This document shows, in pieces, positions 33,845-41,715 of a stretch of 64,000 nucleotides of DNA. Both the position numbers and the translations under genes were made by a program. Below the pieces are notes generated by a model, which did no database searches, was not told the DNA's origin, and worked only from the letters and a program-made list of their open reading frames with translations. Numbering within the stretch: position 1 is the stretch's first letter; every line of letters starts with the position of its first letter. Origin of the DNA: Planctomycetaceae bacterium (GTDB lineage Bacteria; Planctomycetota; Planctomycetia; Planctomycetales; Planctomycetaceae); assembly GCA_021732995.1 (NCBI GenBank), contig JAKFWA010000084.1:124001-188000 (forward strand). Direction: 5' to 3'.

Positions 33845-36523
33845 ATGACCGACTCCGCGAATCCCTCTGTAGGGTTCGATCCGACTGAACTAGACGAGTG
33901 GTATGACTCGCTGGATGACCTGCTGCATCGTTACGGTCGTGAACCAGTCCAGCAGTTGCTAACGCTCTTGCAGGAAAGAGCTTATCAACGCGGCGTGCAT
34001 CTACCGTTTACGGCGAACACGCCCTACATCAATACAATTCCGACACACGATCAGCCACGGTTCCCGGGCAATCGCGAGATCGAACGCCGCATCAAAAGCA
34101 TCATTCGCTGGAACGCGACCGCGATGGTGGCCCGCGCGAACCGTGACTATGCCGGGGTGGGCGGTCATATTGCCACTTTTGCCTCCGCGGCAACGCTCTA
34201 TGAAGTGGGCTTCAACCACTTTTTCCACGCGCGAACGGCAGATCACACGGGTGACTTGATCTACTTCCAAGGTCACGCATCGCCTGGCGTTTATTCGCGT
34301 GCATTCGTCGAGGGCCGACTTACTGTCGACAACCTGCTGCATTTTCGCCGCGAGTTGCCACGTGGAGTTGGTCTGTCGTCGTACCCCCATCCGTGGTTGA
34401 TGCCCGATTTCTGGCAGTTCCCCACAGTCTCGATGGGCTTGGGCCCCATCACCGCGCTCTACTACGCGCGATTCTTGCGGTACCTGGAGCATCGGAGTCT
34501 CCTGGATACTTCGAAGAGTAAGGTGTGGGCTTTCCTGGGCGACGGTGAGATCGATGAGCCCGAGTCCCTCGGTGCGATCACGCTGGCTTCGCGAGAAAAC
34601 CTCGACAACCTGATCTTTGTAGTGAACTGCAATCTGCAGCGCCTCGACGGTCCGGTGCGCGGTAATGGCAAGATCATTCAGGAACTCGAAGCCGCGTTTC
34701 GCGGGGCTGGCTGGAACGTCATCAAGGTGATCTGGGGCAGCGGCTGGGACTCGCTCCTGGCCAAGGATGATACTGGAGCCCTGGTACGCCGCATGGGCGA
34801 AGTAGTCGACGGCCAGTATCAAAAATACTCCGTTGAATCCGGTGCCTATATCCGGGATCACTTCTTTAATACTCCAGAGCTCAAGGCTCTGGTCGAGCAC
34901 CTCTCCGACGAGCAGTTACAAAAACTCGGGCGCGGTGGCCACGACCCTGAGAAGGTCTACGCGGCCTACAAGGCGGCTGCAGACCATACGGGTTCACCCA
35001 CGGTCATTCTGGCGAAGACCGTTAAGGGTTATGGTCTGGGGGACTTTGCTGAAGGCAAGAACGTTGCACACAATCAGAAGAAGGCCGAAGCGAAAGATCT
35101 TCTGGCGTTCCGCAATCGTTTCGGCATTCCGGTGAGCGACGAAGACGTCGGTGACATCGACTTCTATCGCCCGGCTGATGACTCTTCGGAAATGCAATAT
35201 TTGCAAGAGCGGCGCAAGCAATTGGGCGGATACCTGCCCGCGCGAAATCCAACTACCGAACGTCTGCCAATTCCACCATTGGATGAGTTCAAGGCATTTT
35301 TGAGCGGTTCTGGAGGCAAGGACGCTTCAACGACGATGGCTTTTGGCCAGTTCGTTGGCAAGCTGATGCAGGATAAGACGATCGGGTCGCGCGTAGTGCC
35401 AATTATCCCCGACGAGGCACGAACATTCGGCATGGAAGGCCTGTTCAAGGCGGTGGGAATCTACGCGAGCAAAGGCCAACTCTACGAGCCGGTTGATCGC
35501 GCACAGGTCATGTATTACCGCGAAGCGCGCGACGGTCAGATTCTCGAAGAGGGAATCAATGAAGCCGGCGCCATGTCGTCGTTCATTGCGGCGGCAACGT
35601 CGTATTCGAATCTCGGCATCAACATGATCCCGTTCTATATCTATTACTCGATGTTCGGGTTTCAGCGGATCGGCGATTTGATCTGGTGTGCGGCAGATTC
35701 GCGAGCCAAGGGCTTCCTGGTCGGTGGTACCTCAGGGCGCACAACACTGAACGGCGAAGGCCTGCAGCACGAAGACGGCCATAGCCAATTGATGGCTTCC
35801 ACCGTACCCACGATCGTCGCCTATGACCCAGCCTACGCTTACGAGCTGATCACGATCATTCACGACGGCATGAGGAGAATGTATCAGGACGATGAGTCCA
35901 TTATTTACTACCTCAGCGTGTACAATGAAGACTATGCAATGCCTGCGATGCCCGAAGGATCTCGCGAGGGCATCCTCAAAGGTATGTACAAGCTGAAGTC
36001 GTCCGATGGCGGAGATAAGAAGCAGAAGGTCCGACCGCAGCTCTTCGGCAGTGGCACGATCCTCAATGAAGTCCTGCGTGGGCAAGAAATCCTCGCCAAG
36101 CAATTTGGTATCAGCACGGATGTCTGGAGTGTCACCAGCTACAACGAAATGGGCCGCGAAGCCCGATCGGTCGATCGCTGGAACAACTTGCATCCGGGTG
36201 AGACGCCTCGCAAGAGTTACCTGCAGACGGTTCTGGATGGTCAGACCGGGCCGTTCATTTCGTCCAGCGACAACGTGCGTCTGGTCGCCGAGCAGATTCG
36301 TCAGTGGGTGCCGGGTGATTACGTCATCCTGGGCACCGATGGATTCGGTCGCAGCGATACTCGTCCGCAGTTGCGCCGGCACTTTGAGATCGATGGTGAA
36401 TGCGTCGCGTTTGCAACTTTGACCGCGCTCGCGAAACAAGGTCAGTTTGATAAGAAGCGATTGCCCAAGGTGCTGAAGGAACTCGGCATCGATCCTGAGA
36501 AGGTCGATCCGCAGTATGCCTGA
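33845..36523 (+). CDS. aceE: Pyruvate dehydrogenase E1 component (homodimeric)
   Basis: An 892-residue thiamine-diphosphate enzyme that decarboxylates pyruvate and acetylates the lipoyl domain of E2. Length and order match Escherichia coli AceE (887 residues). The ThDP motif GDGEIDEPESLGA begins near residue 232 and ends with NCNLQRLDGPV; other signatures are GHIATFASAATLYEVGFNHFF-type text near 105-125, VKGYGLGDFAEGKNVAHNQKK, and EGLQHEDGHS near 638. Such single-chain E1 proteins are typical of proteobacteria and some planctomycetes, in contrast to the alpha2beta2 form. The E2 gene follows after 92 bases; no E3 gene is seen in the window, so the lipoamide dehydrogenase must be elsewhere. Confidence 0.97.
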   Translation: MTDSANPSVGFDPTELDEWYDSLDDLLHRYGREPVQQLLTLLQERAYQRGVHLPFTANTPYINTIPTHDQPRFPGNREIERRIKSIIRWNATAMVARANRDYAGVGGHIATFASAATLYEVGFNHFFHARTADHTGDLIYFQGHASPGVYSRAFVEGRLTVDNLLHFRRELPRGVGLSSYPHPWLMPDFWQFPTVSMGLGPITALYYARFLRYLEHRSLLDTSKSKVWAFLGDGEIDEPESLGAITLASRENLDNLIFVVNCNLQRLDGPVRGNGKIIQELEAAFRGAGWNVIKVIWGSGWDSLLAKDDTGALVRRMGEVVDGQYQKYSVESGAYIRDHFFNTPELKALVEHLSDEQLQKLGRGGHDPEKVYAAYKAAADHTGSPTVILAKTVKGYGLGDFAEGKNVAHNQKKAEAKDLLAFRNRFGIPVSDEDVGDIDFYRPADDSSEMQYLQERRKQLGGYLPARNPTTERLPIPPLDEFKAFLSGSGGKDASTTMAFGQFVGKLMQDKTIGSRVVPIIPDEARTFGMEGLFKAVGIYASKGQLYEPVDRAQVMYYREARDGQILEEGINEAGAMSSFIAAATSYSNLGINMIPFYIYYSMFGFQRIGDLIWCAADSRAKGFLVGGTSGRTTLNGEGLQHEDGHSQLMASTVPTIVAYDPAYAYELITIIHDGMRRMYQDDESIIYYLSVYNEDYAMPAMPEGSREGILKGMYKLKSSDGGDKKQKVRPQLFGSGTILNEVLRGQEILAKQFGISTDVWSVTSYNEMGREARSVDRWNNLHPGETPRKSYLQTVLDGQTGPFISSSDNVRLVAEQIRQWVPGDYVILGTDGFGRSDTRPQLRRHFEIDGECVAFATLTALAKQGQFDKKRLPKVLKELGIDPEKVDPQYA

Positions 36524-36615
36524 TTCGCGTTGGTTCTTCGCTTCCTCAGATATCACTCGTCGCAGCGGCGGCAGCAGTCATCGACGGATGGCCCGACGCT
36601 CAATTGGATAGAAAT

Positions 36616-37950
36616 ATGGCCCAAGAATTCCGCGTTCCCGAGATCTCTGATGGTGTCAAATCCATTGATATCGCGATGCTGAAAGTCAAAGAGGGCGATG
36701 TCATCGCTGCGAATTCGGTGGTTGCCGAGTTCGAAACCGAGAAGGCGGGCGGCGAGCTGGAATGCCCGTTCGCGGGTAAAGTGACCAAGGTGCACGCTCA
36801 AGCCGGTTCGTCGATCGACGTCGGCGCCGTGCTGCTGACCATCGAAGCCGGAGCCACGGCCAGTGCGGCGCCGGCTGCACCGTCAGCGCCGGCTCCTGCC
36901 GCTGCGAAGCCAGCAACCACACCGGCAGCCGAGGCTCCGAAGCCGGCTGCTCCCGCGCCTCAAGCGGCTGCACCTGCTCCATCCCCCGCCGTGCAGGCCG
37001 CACCGGCTAAGGCCGCATCATCCGAAGGTGAGATCCCCGCTCCCGCTGGTCCGGCGACGCGTCGACTGGCTCGCGAACTGGGCGTGAATCTGCATGGCGT
37101 CAAAGGCAGCGGTGCCGGTGGCCGGATCACCCTGGACGACGTCAAAGCACACGTGAAGGGTGTGATGGATGGCGGTGCCGGAGCTGGATCAGGCGGTGGT
37201 GGTGGCGGTTACTCCGCTCCACCGTTGCCGGACTTCACCAAGTGGGGACCCGTTGATCGCGAGCCGCTCAACAAGATCGCCAAGGCCGCAGCCGCGAACC
37301 TCAGCATGTGCGCCAACGTGATTCCGCACGTCACGCAGCACGACTTGATCGACATCACCGATCTGGAAGCCGCCCGCAAGAAGTTCGTGGAAGAGGCCGC
37401 CAAGTCGGGAGCGCCGAAGGTCACGATGACGGCTATCGTCATCAAAGCCGCAGCGATCTGCCTCAAAGAATTCCCGAAGTTCAACTCAAGCCTCGATCCC
37501 CGGACCAACGAGTTCGTCTATCGCCGTTACTTCAACATCGGCTGCGCTGTCGACACGCCGAACGGCCTGCTGGTGCCGGTGGTGAAGGGCGTCGATCAGA
37601 GGAGCATCTCGCAGATTGCTGCGGAGCTGTCTGACATCGCTGGTCGAGCCCGCGAGAAGAAAATCACGCTCGATGAAATGCAGGGTTCGTGCTTCACGAT
37701 CACGAACCTGGGCGGCATCGGCGGCACGGGCTTCACGCCGATTGTGAACTATCCCGAAGTCGCCATCCTCGGCCTGTCGCGCGGCAAGACCGAACTGAAG
37801 CTGGTCGATGGCCAGATCGCCGAACGCCTGATGCTGCCGCTGTCGCTGTCCTACGATCATCGAGTCATCAACGGTGCCGACGCAGCCCGCTTCGTGGTCC
37901 GCCTCGGCCAGTTGCTGAGCGATTTTTTCCATCTCGCTGCACATAGCTAA
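36616..37950 (+). CDS. aceF: Dihydrolipoamide acetyltransferase (pyruvate dehydrogenase E2)
   Basis: A 444-residue E2 with one lipoyl domain (1-75; modified Lys43 in FETEKAGGELE), an Ala/Pro linker (about 80-140), a peripheral subunit-binding domain (142-180; ATRRLARELGVNL, VKGSGAGGRITLDDV) and a catalytic domain (205-444). The acetyltransferase motif DHRVINGADAARF has its catalytic histidine at 415. Having one lipoyl domain differs from the three of enteric AceF. FETEKA in place of the common ETDKA is minor. I start at ATG 36616 rather than the TTG at 36604, because it opens directly on the lipoyl fold. Operonic with aceE. Confidence 0.97.
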   Translation: MAQEFRVPEISDGVKSIDIAMLKVKEGDVIAANSVVAEFETEKAGGELECPFAGKVTKVHAQAGSSIDVGAVLLTIEAGATASAAPAAPSAPAPAAAKPATTPAAEAPKPAAPAPQAAAPAPSPAVQAAPAKAASSEGEIPAPAGPATRRLARELGVNLHGVKGSGAGGRITLDDVKAHVKGVMDGGAGAGSGGGGGGYSAPPLPDFTKWGPVDREPLNKIAKAAAANLSMCANVIPHVTQHDLIDITDLEAARKKFVEEAAKSGAPKVTMTAIVIKAAAICLKEFPKFNSSLDPRTNEFVYRRYFNIGCAVDTPNGLLVPVVKGVDQRSISQIAAELSDIAGRAREKKITLDEMQGSCFTITNLGGIGGTGFTPIVNYPEVAILGLSRGKTELKLVDGQIAERLMLPLSLSYDHRVINGADAARFVVRLGQLLSDFFHLAAHS

Positions 37951-38139
37951 GGCGGCCGAAGGGACCTGCGCAACGAACTGCCAGCCAACCATTGCGCATC
38001 GCCAGAAGTGAGCTTCGATGACGTTTCGCTCGGTCCTGCTTTCGCAGCTACGAAGAGTGCCTGGAATACGCGTTACCCGGCTGGATCGACAAATATCGCT
38101 GAGGTGAGAACCGCTGATATCGCTGAGCGAAACGCCCGC

Positions 38140-38442
38140 ATGGCCGCCTTCCCATTCTCGGTAATGCTCCAGGTGGCGTACCCAGAAATGGACTTCGCCA
38201 ATCGCTGGTGCTGGCACCAATTCGGCCCAGCTCACGGAGAATGTCAGCAGTATCAATCGGAATACCCGGCCTGTCGGCAGACTGGTCCGCACATCCATTC
38301 AGGGAAGTGGGCTACGTACTGGCATGAGAAGACCGACTACAACTTCGGATTCCACGAATGGTACTTCGCCTCCGAATCCGATCGAGACCGGTTTCTGGAG
38401 TTTGTTCCAGAGCTGAACTGGGGGGAGAATTACCCAAAGTGA
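38140..38442 (+). CDS. Small hypothetical protein
   Basis: A 100-residue protein if it begins at ATG 38140; a GTG at 38008 would add 44 residues of unremarkable sequence. The core is aromatic- and His-rich (RWCWHQFGPAHGECQQY, GPHIHSGKWATYWHEKTDY, FGFHEWYFASESDRDRFLEF). It contains two Cys (one in the WCWHQ segment, one in GEC) plus a third in YPAC. No signal peptide, no transmembrane segment and no family I recognise. It lies between aceF and the Gfo/Idh/MocA gene, with 190 and 205 bases of spacer. Reality is supported by its amino-acid makeup and position, not by a strong ribosome site. Confidence 0.55.
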   Translation: MAAFPFSVMLQVAYPEMDFANRWCWHQFGPAHGECQQYQSEYPACRQTGPHIHSGKWATYWHEKTDYNFGFHEWYFASESDRDRFLEFVPELNWGENYPK

Positions 38443-38647
38443 ATACACGCCCGGCGCCCGGCATGATCCCGTCTCCGCGTTGGCAATCCTGTGCGACGCT
38501 TGGCATCTGGAAGATCTGCAACTTTAATCGGGTCGACACGAACACTCGCTGTGCGGCTGTTTGCGTGCGTGATTGAATCGTGAGTCGGTGATTAGCTTCG
38601 TCGTCAACTGCGTGTTGGACCTAAAACATCGCCACTGAGGAGCACTC

Positions 38648-40045
38648 ATGAGTCGTCAGGCCTCGTTGACTCGACCGGTCGCGCCCCCTACTCGGCGCGA
38701 GTTTCTGGCTGCTTCGTCTGCGGCCTTTGCATTCACCATCGTGCCTCGACACGTGCTCGGTGGGCAGGGACAGACGCCGCCCAGCGAACGTGTGAACGTT
38801 GCTGGTATCGGCTGCGGCGGCATGGGCGGGGGTGACATCGCCACCATCGCGAAACTCGGCGGCAACTTTGTGGCGCTGTGCGATGTCGATGAAGCTCGCG
38901 CAGGCGGTACGTTCAATGCGCATCCCAAGGCGCGGCGGTATAAAGATTTTCGAGAGATGATCGACAAAGAGGCGAAGAACATCGACGCCGTGACGGTCGG
39001 CACTCCGGACCATATTCACGCGGTCGCGGCGATGGCGGCCATCAAGGCGGGCAAGCATGTGTATGTGCAAAAGCCGCTGACGCACACGCTGCATGAGTGC
39101 CGCGAACTCACGAAGGCAGCTCGAGCCGCCAAGGTCATGACGTCCATGGGCAACCAGGGACATGCCAGTGAAGGCTCGCGCCTGACCAACGAATGGATTC
39201 AAGCCGGCGTGATTGGTGATGTCCGTGAAGTGCATGTGTGGTCCGACCGCGCGGGCCGCTTGTGGAAGCAGGGCATCGGTCGACCGACTGATACACCGCC
39301 CGCCCCCGCGACGCTGGACTGGAACCTGTGGCTGGGTCCCATCAAAGAGCGACCGTATCACTCGGCGTACTGCCCCTTCGGCTGGCGCGGCTGGTGGGAC
39401 TTCGGCACCGGAGCGCTCGGCGATATGGGTTGCCACATCATTGACCATCCGGTCTGGGCGCTGCAGCTCGGAGCCCCAACGTCGGTCGAAGCGACCACGA
39501 CTCACGACGGCACGCTGCTGGCTGACAATAAGCTCAATTTTGAAACCTTCCCGATCGCGGCTGTGGTGACGTATCAGTTCCCGGCTCGCGAGGCTGCAGG
39601 CAAGAAGCTGCCGCCGGTCACGATGACGTGGTATGACGGCGGCCTGATGCCACCAACTCCTGCCGAAATGTCATCCGGTCAAAAGCTTCCGGGCAACGGA
39701 GTCCTGTATGTCGGTAGCAAAGGCAAGCTGTATCACGGGTCCCACGGTGGCATGCCTCAACTGCTACCCACCGAACTTCAGGAGCAGGGCAAGGCCGTTC
39801 CGAAGACGATGGAGCGTTCGCCCGGTCATTACGACGAGTGGTATCAAGCCTGCAAGAGCGGCAAAGCTCCCGTTGATAATTTTGATTACTCCGGCCCGAT
39901 GACCGAGACCGTGCTGTTGGGAGTGCTCGCCATGCGCAGCCCCGGCACTCGCCTGGAATGGGACAGCGAGAACCTGAAAGTCAAGAACGCTCCGCAGGTC
40001 AACGAGTTCGTCCACACCGAATACCGCAAAGGCTGGACGCTCTGA
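38648..40045 (+). CDS. Tat-exported Gfo/Idh/MocA-family oxidoreductase
   Basis: A 465-residue NAD(P)-binding oxidoreductase. TRREFLAASSAAFAFTIV (17-34) is a twin-arginine signal, so it acts in the periplasm. The Rossmann motif is VNVAGIGCGGMGGGDI and the second strand ends ALCDVDE. The HVYVQKPLTHTLHECREL segment carries the conserved EKP-type lysine (here QKP), and GWRGWWDFGTGALGDMGCHIID is typical of the planctomycete secreted subgroup with the catalytic G-x-G-D-M-x-x-H. These enzymes are thought to oxidise sugar hydroxyls with bound NAD; substrate unknown. The GAGGAG site lies 5 bases before the ATG. A DUF1080 protein, a frequent partner in 3-keto-sugar pathways, lies 0.9 kb downstream. Confidence 0.93.
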   Translation: MSRQASLTRPVAPPTRREFLAASSAAFAFTIVPRHVLGGQGQTPPSERVNVAGIGCGGMGGGDIATIAKLGGNFVALCDVDEARAGGTFNAHPKARRYKDFREMIDKEAKNIDAVTVGTPDHIHAVAAMAAIKAGKHVYVQKPLTHTLHECRELTKAARAAKVMTSMGNQGHASEGSRLTNEWIQAGVIGDVREVHVWSDRAGRLWKQGIGRPTDTPPAPATLDWNLWLGPIKERPYHSAYCPFGWRGWWDFGTGALGDMGCHIIDHPVWALQLGAPTSVEATTTHDGTLLADNKLNFETFPIAAVVTYQFPAREAAGKKLPPVTMTWYDGGLMPPTPAEMSSGQKLPGNGVLYVGSKGKLYHGSHGGMPQLLPTELQEQGKAVPKTMERSPGHYDEWYQACKSGKAPVDNFDYSGPMTETVLLGVLAMRSPGTRLEWDSENLKVKNAPQVNEFVHTEYRKGWTL

Positions 40046-40063
40046 GCAAGCCAGAATGCGCTT

Positions 40064-40145
40064 AGCCACGGATGGAACGCAGATCAAACACGGATAAAGA
40101 AACCGTTCGAACTAGATTCTTCTTATCCGTGTTCCATCAGTGGCT
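40064..40145. repeat. Inverted dispersed phrase (AGCCAC-GGATG-GAAC / TTATCCGTGTT type) between convergent genes
   Basis: The left arm (40064-40101) reads AGCCACGGATGGAAC, an insert GCAGATCAA, then ACACGGATAAAGAA; the right arm, read on the minus strand from 40145, is AGCCACTGATGGAACACGGATAAGAA. Thus one arm carries a nine-base longer form. The text resembles the 'ttatccgtgttcatctgtggct' phrase of intergenic DNA in several phyla. It may form a large hairpin ending both converging genes. Confidence 0.6.
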
Positions 40146-40173
40146 CAAAATCTGGTTTGGTAGCTCCGATTGT

Positions 40174-40734
40174 CTACTCGCGCACCATGCGGATATCGAG
40201 TTCTCGATCGATGTATTTCCATTCTTCGGTGAGGCGTAGTTCGGCCAGCATGTCTTCGAAGGCATTCGCGTCCTGCGGCGTGTAGTCGAAGAGTGTGACG
40301 AAATCGAAAGGCTCACTTTCACCGAGATCCCGGCAGTGATGCAGGCGCCGGGCGATCGCGGGCAGGTAGCGCATTCCGATCACGATGTGATGTGAGCGTT
40401 CCTCAAGGATGGCTCGGCGTTCGTCCTGAGTCATCCCCCACCACTGAGCGTTCTTGCGAATCGGGATGATGGCTGAACGCGTCGCCTCGGGACGGCTGCC
40501 CAACGCGACTTGTTTCGCGACGAGCTGATCCTTTTCGGCACGGGTAGCATATCGCTCGTTACTGGTCACTCCCCGTAGTTGCCACGTCACCTCAGAGGCG
40601 GACGCGGGCTGCGCGCCATTCAAGATGTTGATCCTTTTGACCTCGGGAAGTGGCTCACCACACACCGCCTGGAAACGCGTCACCGACCACAAGCCCTCGT
40701 TGCCTCCAGCGAACGTAAACAGCCGCGGGTTCAT
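40174..40734 (-). CDS. Chlorite-dismutase-like (Cld/EfeB superfamily) protein
   Basis: A 186-residue protein. The C-terminal half matches the pattern I know from Cld-like proteins: QWWGMTQDERRAILEERSHHI, then RYLPAIARRLHHCRDLGE, EPFDFVTLFDYTPQDANAFED and LRLTEEWKYIDRELDIRMV. Family members are heme proteins (chlorite dismutase, HemQ) or degenerate relatives; the RLHHCRDL segment could supply the heme ligand, but proof of heme binding is lacking. The protein is shorter than full Cld chains (usually near 230-250 residues), and the missing part is N-terminal. It is divergent from the DUF1080 gene (236 bases between). Confidence 0.7.
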   Translation of the reverse strand: MNPRLFTFAGGNEGLWSVTRFQAVCGEPLPEVKRINILNGAQPASASEVTWQLRGVTSNERYATRAEKDQLVAKQVALGSRPEATRSAIIPIRKNAQWWGMTQDERRAILEERSHHIVIGMRYLPAIARRLHHCRDLGESEPFDFVTLFDYTPQDANAFEDMLAELRLTEEWKYIDRELDIRMVRE

Positions 40735-40970
40735 GCTGATTCCTTGATTGCGAGGACCCGTCCGCGCGCTCAGCGGGTCACTGCTTGTAATGCCGTCGCA
40801 GTCTGACGGGTTACACTGGAACTCCGCGAGCGTAAATATTCTTCCGACTTTTGGATCCGACTGACTTTGCGTAGCTTGTAGCCGGACTCAGTAGCTGGCC
40901 CCGGCTTCCGAACCGTCGCGCCGGACGCCGACTGCCACCAATCACATCCCGTCTTCTGAGGCTCGTCACC

Positions 40971-41663
40971 ATGAAACGGATCCTGCTGCTGGCGTTGGTC
41001 ACTCTGCTGCTCATGCCGCGTTTGTCCGCTGCTGCCGACAACACGCTGACCGATCAGGAGAAAGCCGAAGGCTGGCTCTTGCTGTTCGATGGCCAGACAA
41101 CGAAGGGCTGGATGACGACCAAGGAAAAGCCGCTGCCGGACAAACACGTGCAGGATGGCAGCCTCAACCCGCACCCCTGCGAGTACATGCTCACCTCGGA
41201 GAAAGCCTGGGAGAACTACAAGCTGTCGCTCGAATTCAAGATCAGCCCGAAGTGCAACAGCGGCATCTTCGTGAGAACGTTTCCGCTGACGCCTCGACCG
41301 GGCAAGGACGTGGGCTTCAACGGCATTGAGATCGCCGTCGACGACACCAAAACCGCCGGTTTTCATGACACCGGCGCGATCTATGATCTGGTCAAGCCTA
41401 GCAAGAACGCGATGAAGCCGGTTGGCGAATGGAACCGCATGGTCATCACCAGCAACGGCAGCATGCTGGCTGTCGAACTCAACAGCGAGGTCGTTTCGAA
41501 GCTGAACTTCGATGAGTGGCCGGAGCCCAACAAGCGCCCCGACGGTTCCGCTCACAAGTTTGACGTGGCCTACAAAACTCACCCGCGCAAGGGACACATC
41601 GGCTTGCAGGATCATGGCAGCGACTGCTGGTACAAGAACATCAAGCTGCTGCCGCTCAAGTGA
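40971..41663 (+). CDS. Exported DUF1080 (3-keto-disaccharide hydrolase) protein
   Basis: A 230-residue protein with a signal peptide (MKRILLLALVTLLLMPRLSA) and one DUF1080 domain (about 28-229): EGWLLLFDGQTTKGW opens it, then NYKLSLEFKISPKCNSGIFVR, FNGIEIAVDDTKT, GAIYDLVKPSKNAMKPVGEWNRM and GHIGLQDHGSDCWYKNI. The concanavalin-like fold binds carbohydrate; some members hydrolyse 3-keto-glucosides in step with Gfo/Idh/MocA oxidoreductases. Such an enzyme lies 0.9 kb upstream, which agrees with a shared role but the genes are not in one operon. ATG at 40971 is preceded by a weak GAGG at 9 bases. Confidence 0.9.
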   Translation: MKRILLLALVTLLLMPRLSAAADNTLTDQEKAEGWLLLFDGQTTKGWMTTKEKPLPDKHVQDGSLNPHPCEYMLTSEKAWENYKLSLEFKISPKCNSGIFVRTFPLTPRPGKDVGFNGIEIAVDDTKTAGFHDTGAIYDLVKPSKNAMKPVGEWNRMVITSNGSMLAVELNSEVVSKLNFDEWPEPNKRPDGSAHKFDVAYKTHPRKGHIGLQDHGSDCWYKNIKLLPLK

Positions 41664-41715
41664 TCGTAGCAGTCGTTTCAGCTATGCATTCGGAGTCAGT
41701 TTCAGTAGCAATTGA

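Noticed and set aside
35732-36556. Minus-strand frame of 274 residues under aceE
   Set aside because: It lies entirely within aceE, whose full-length identity is certain.
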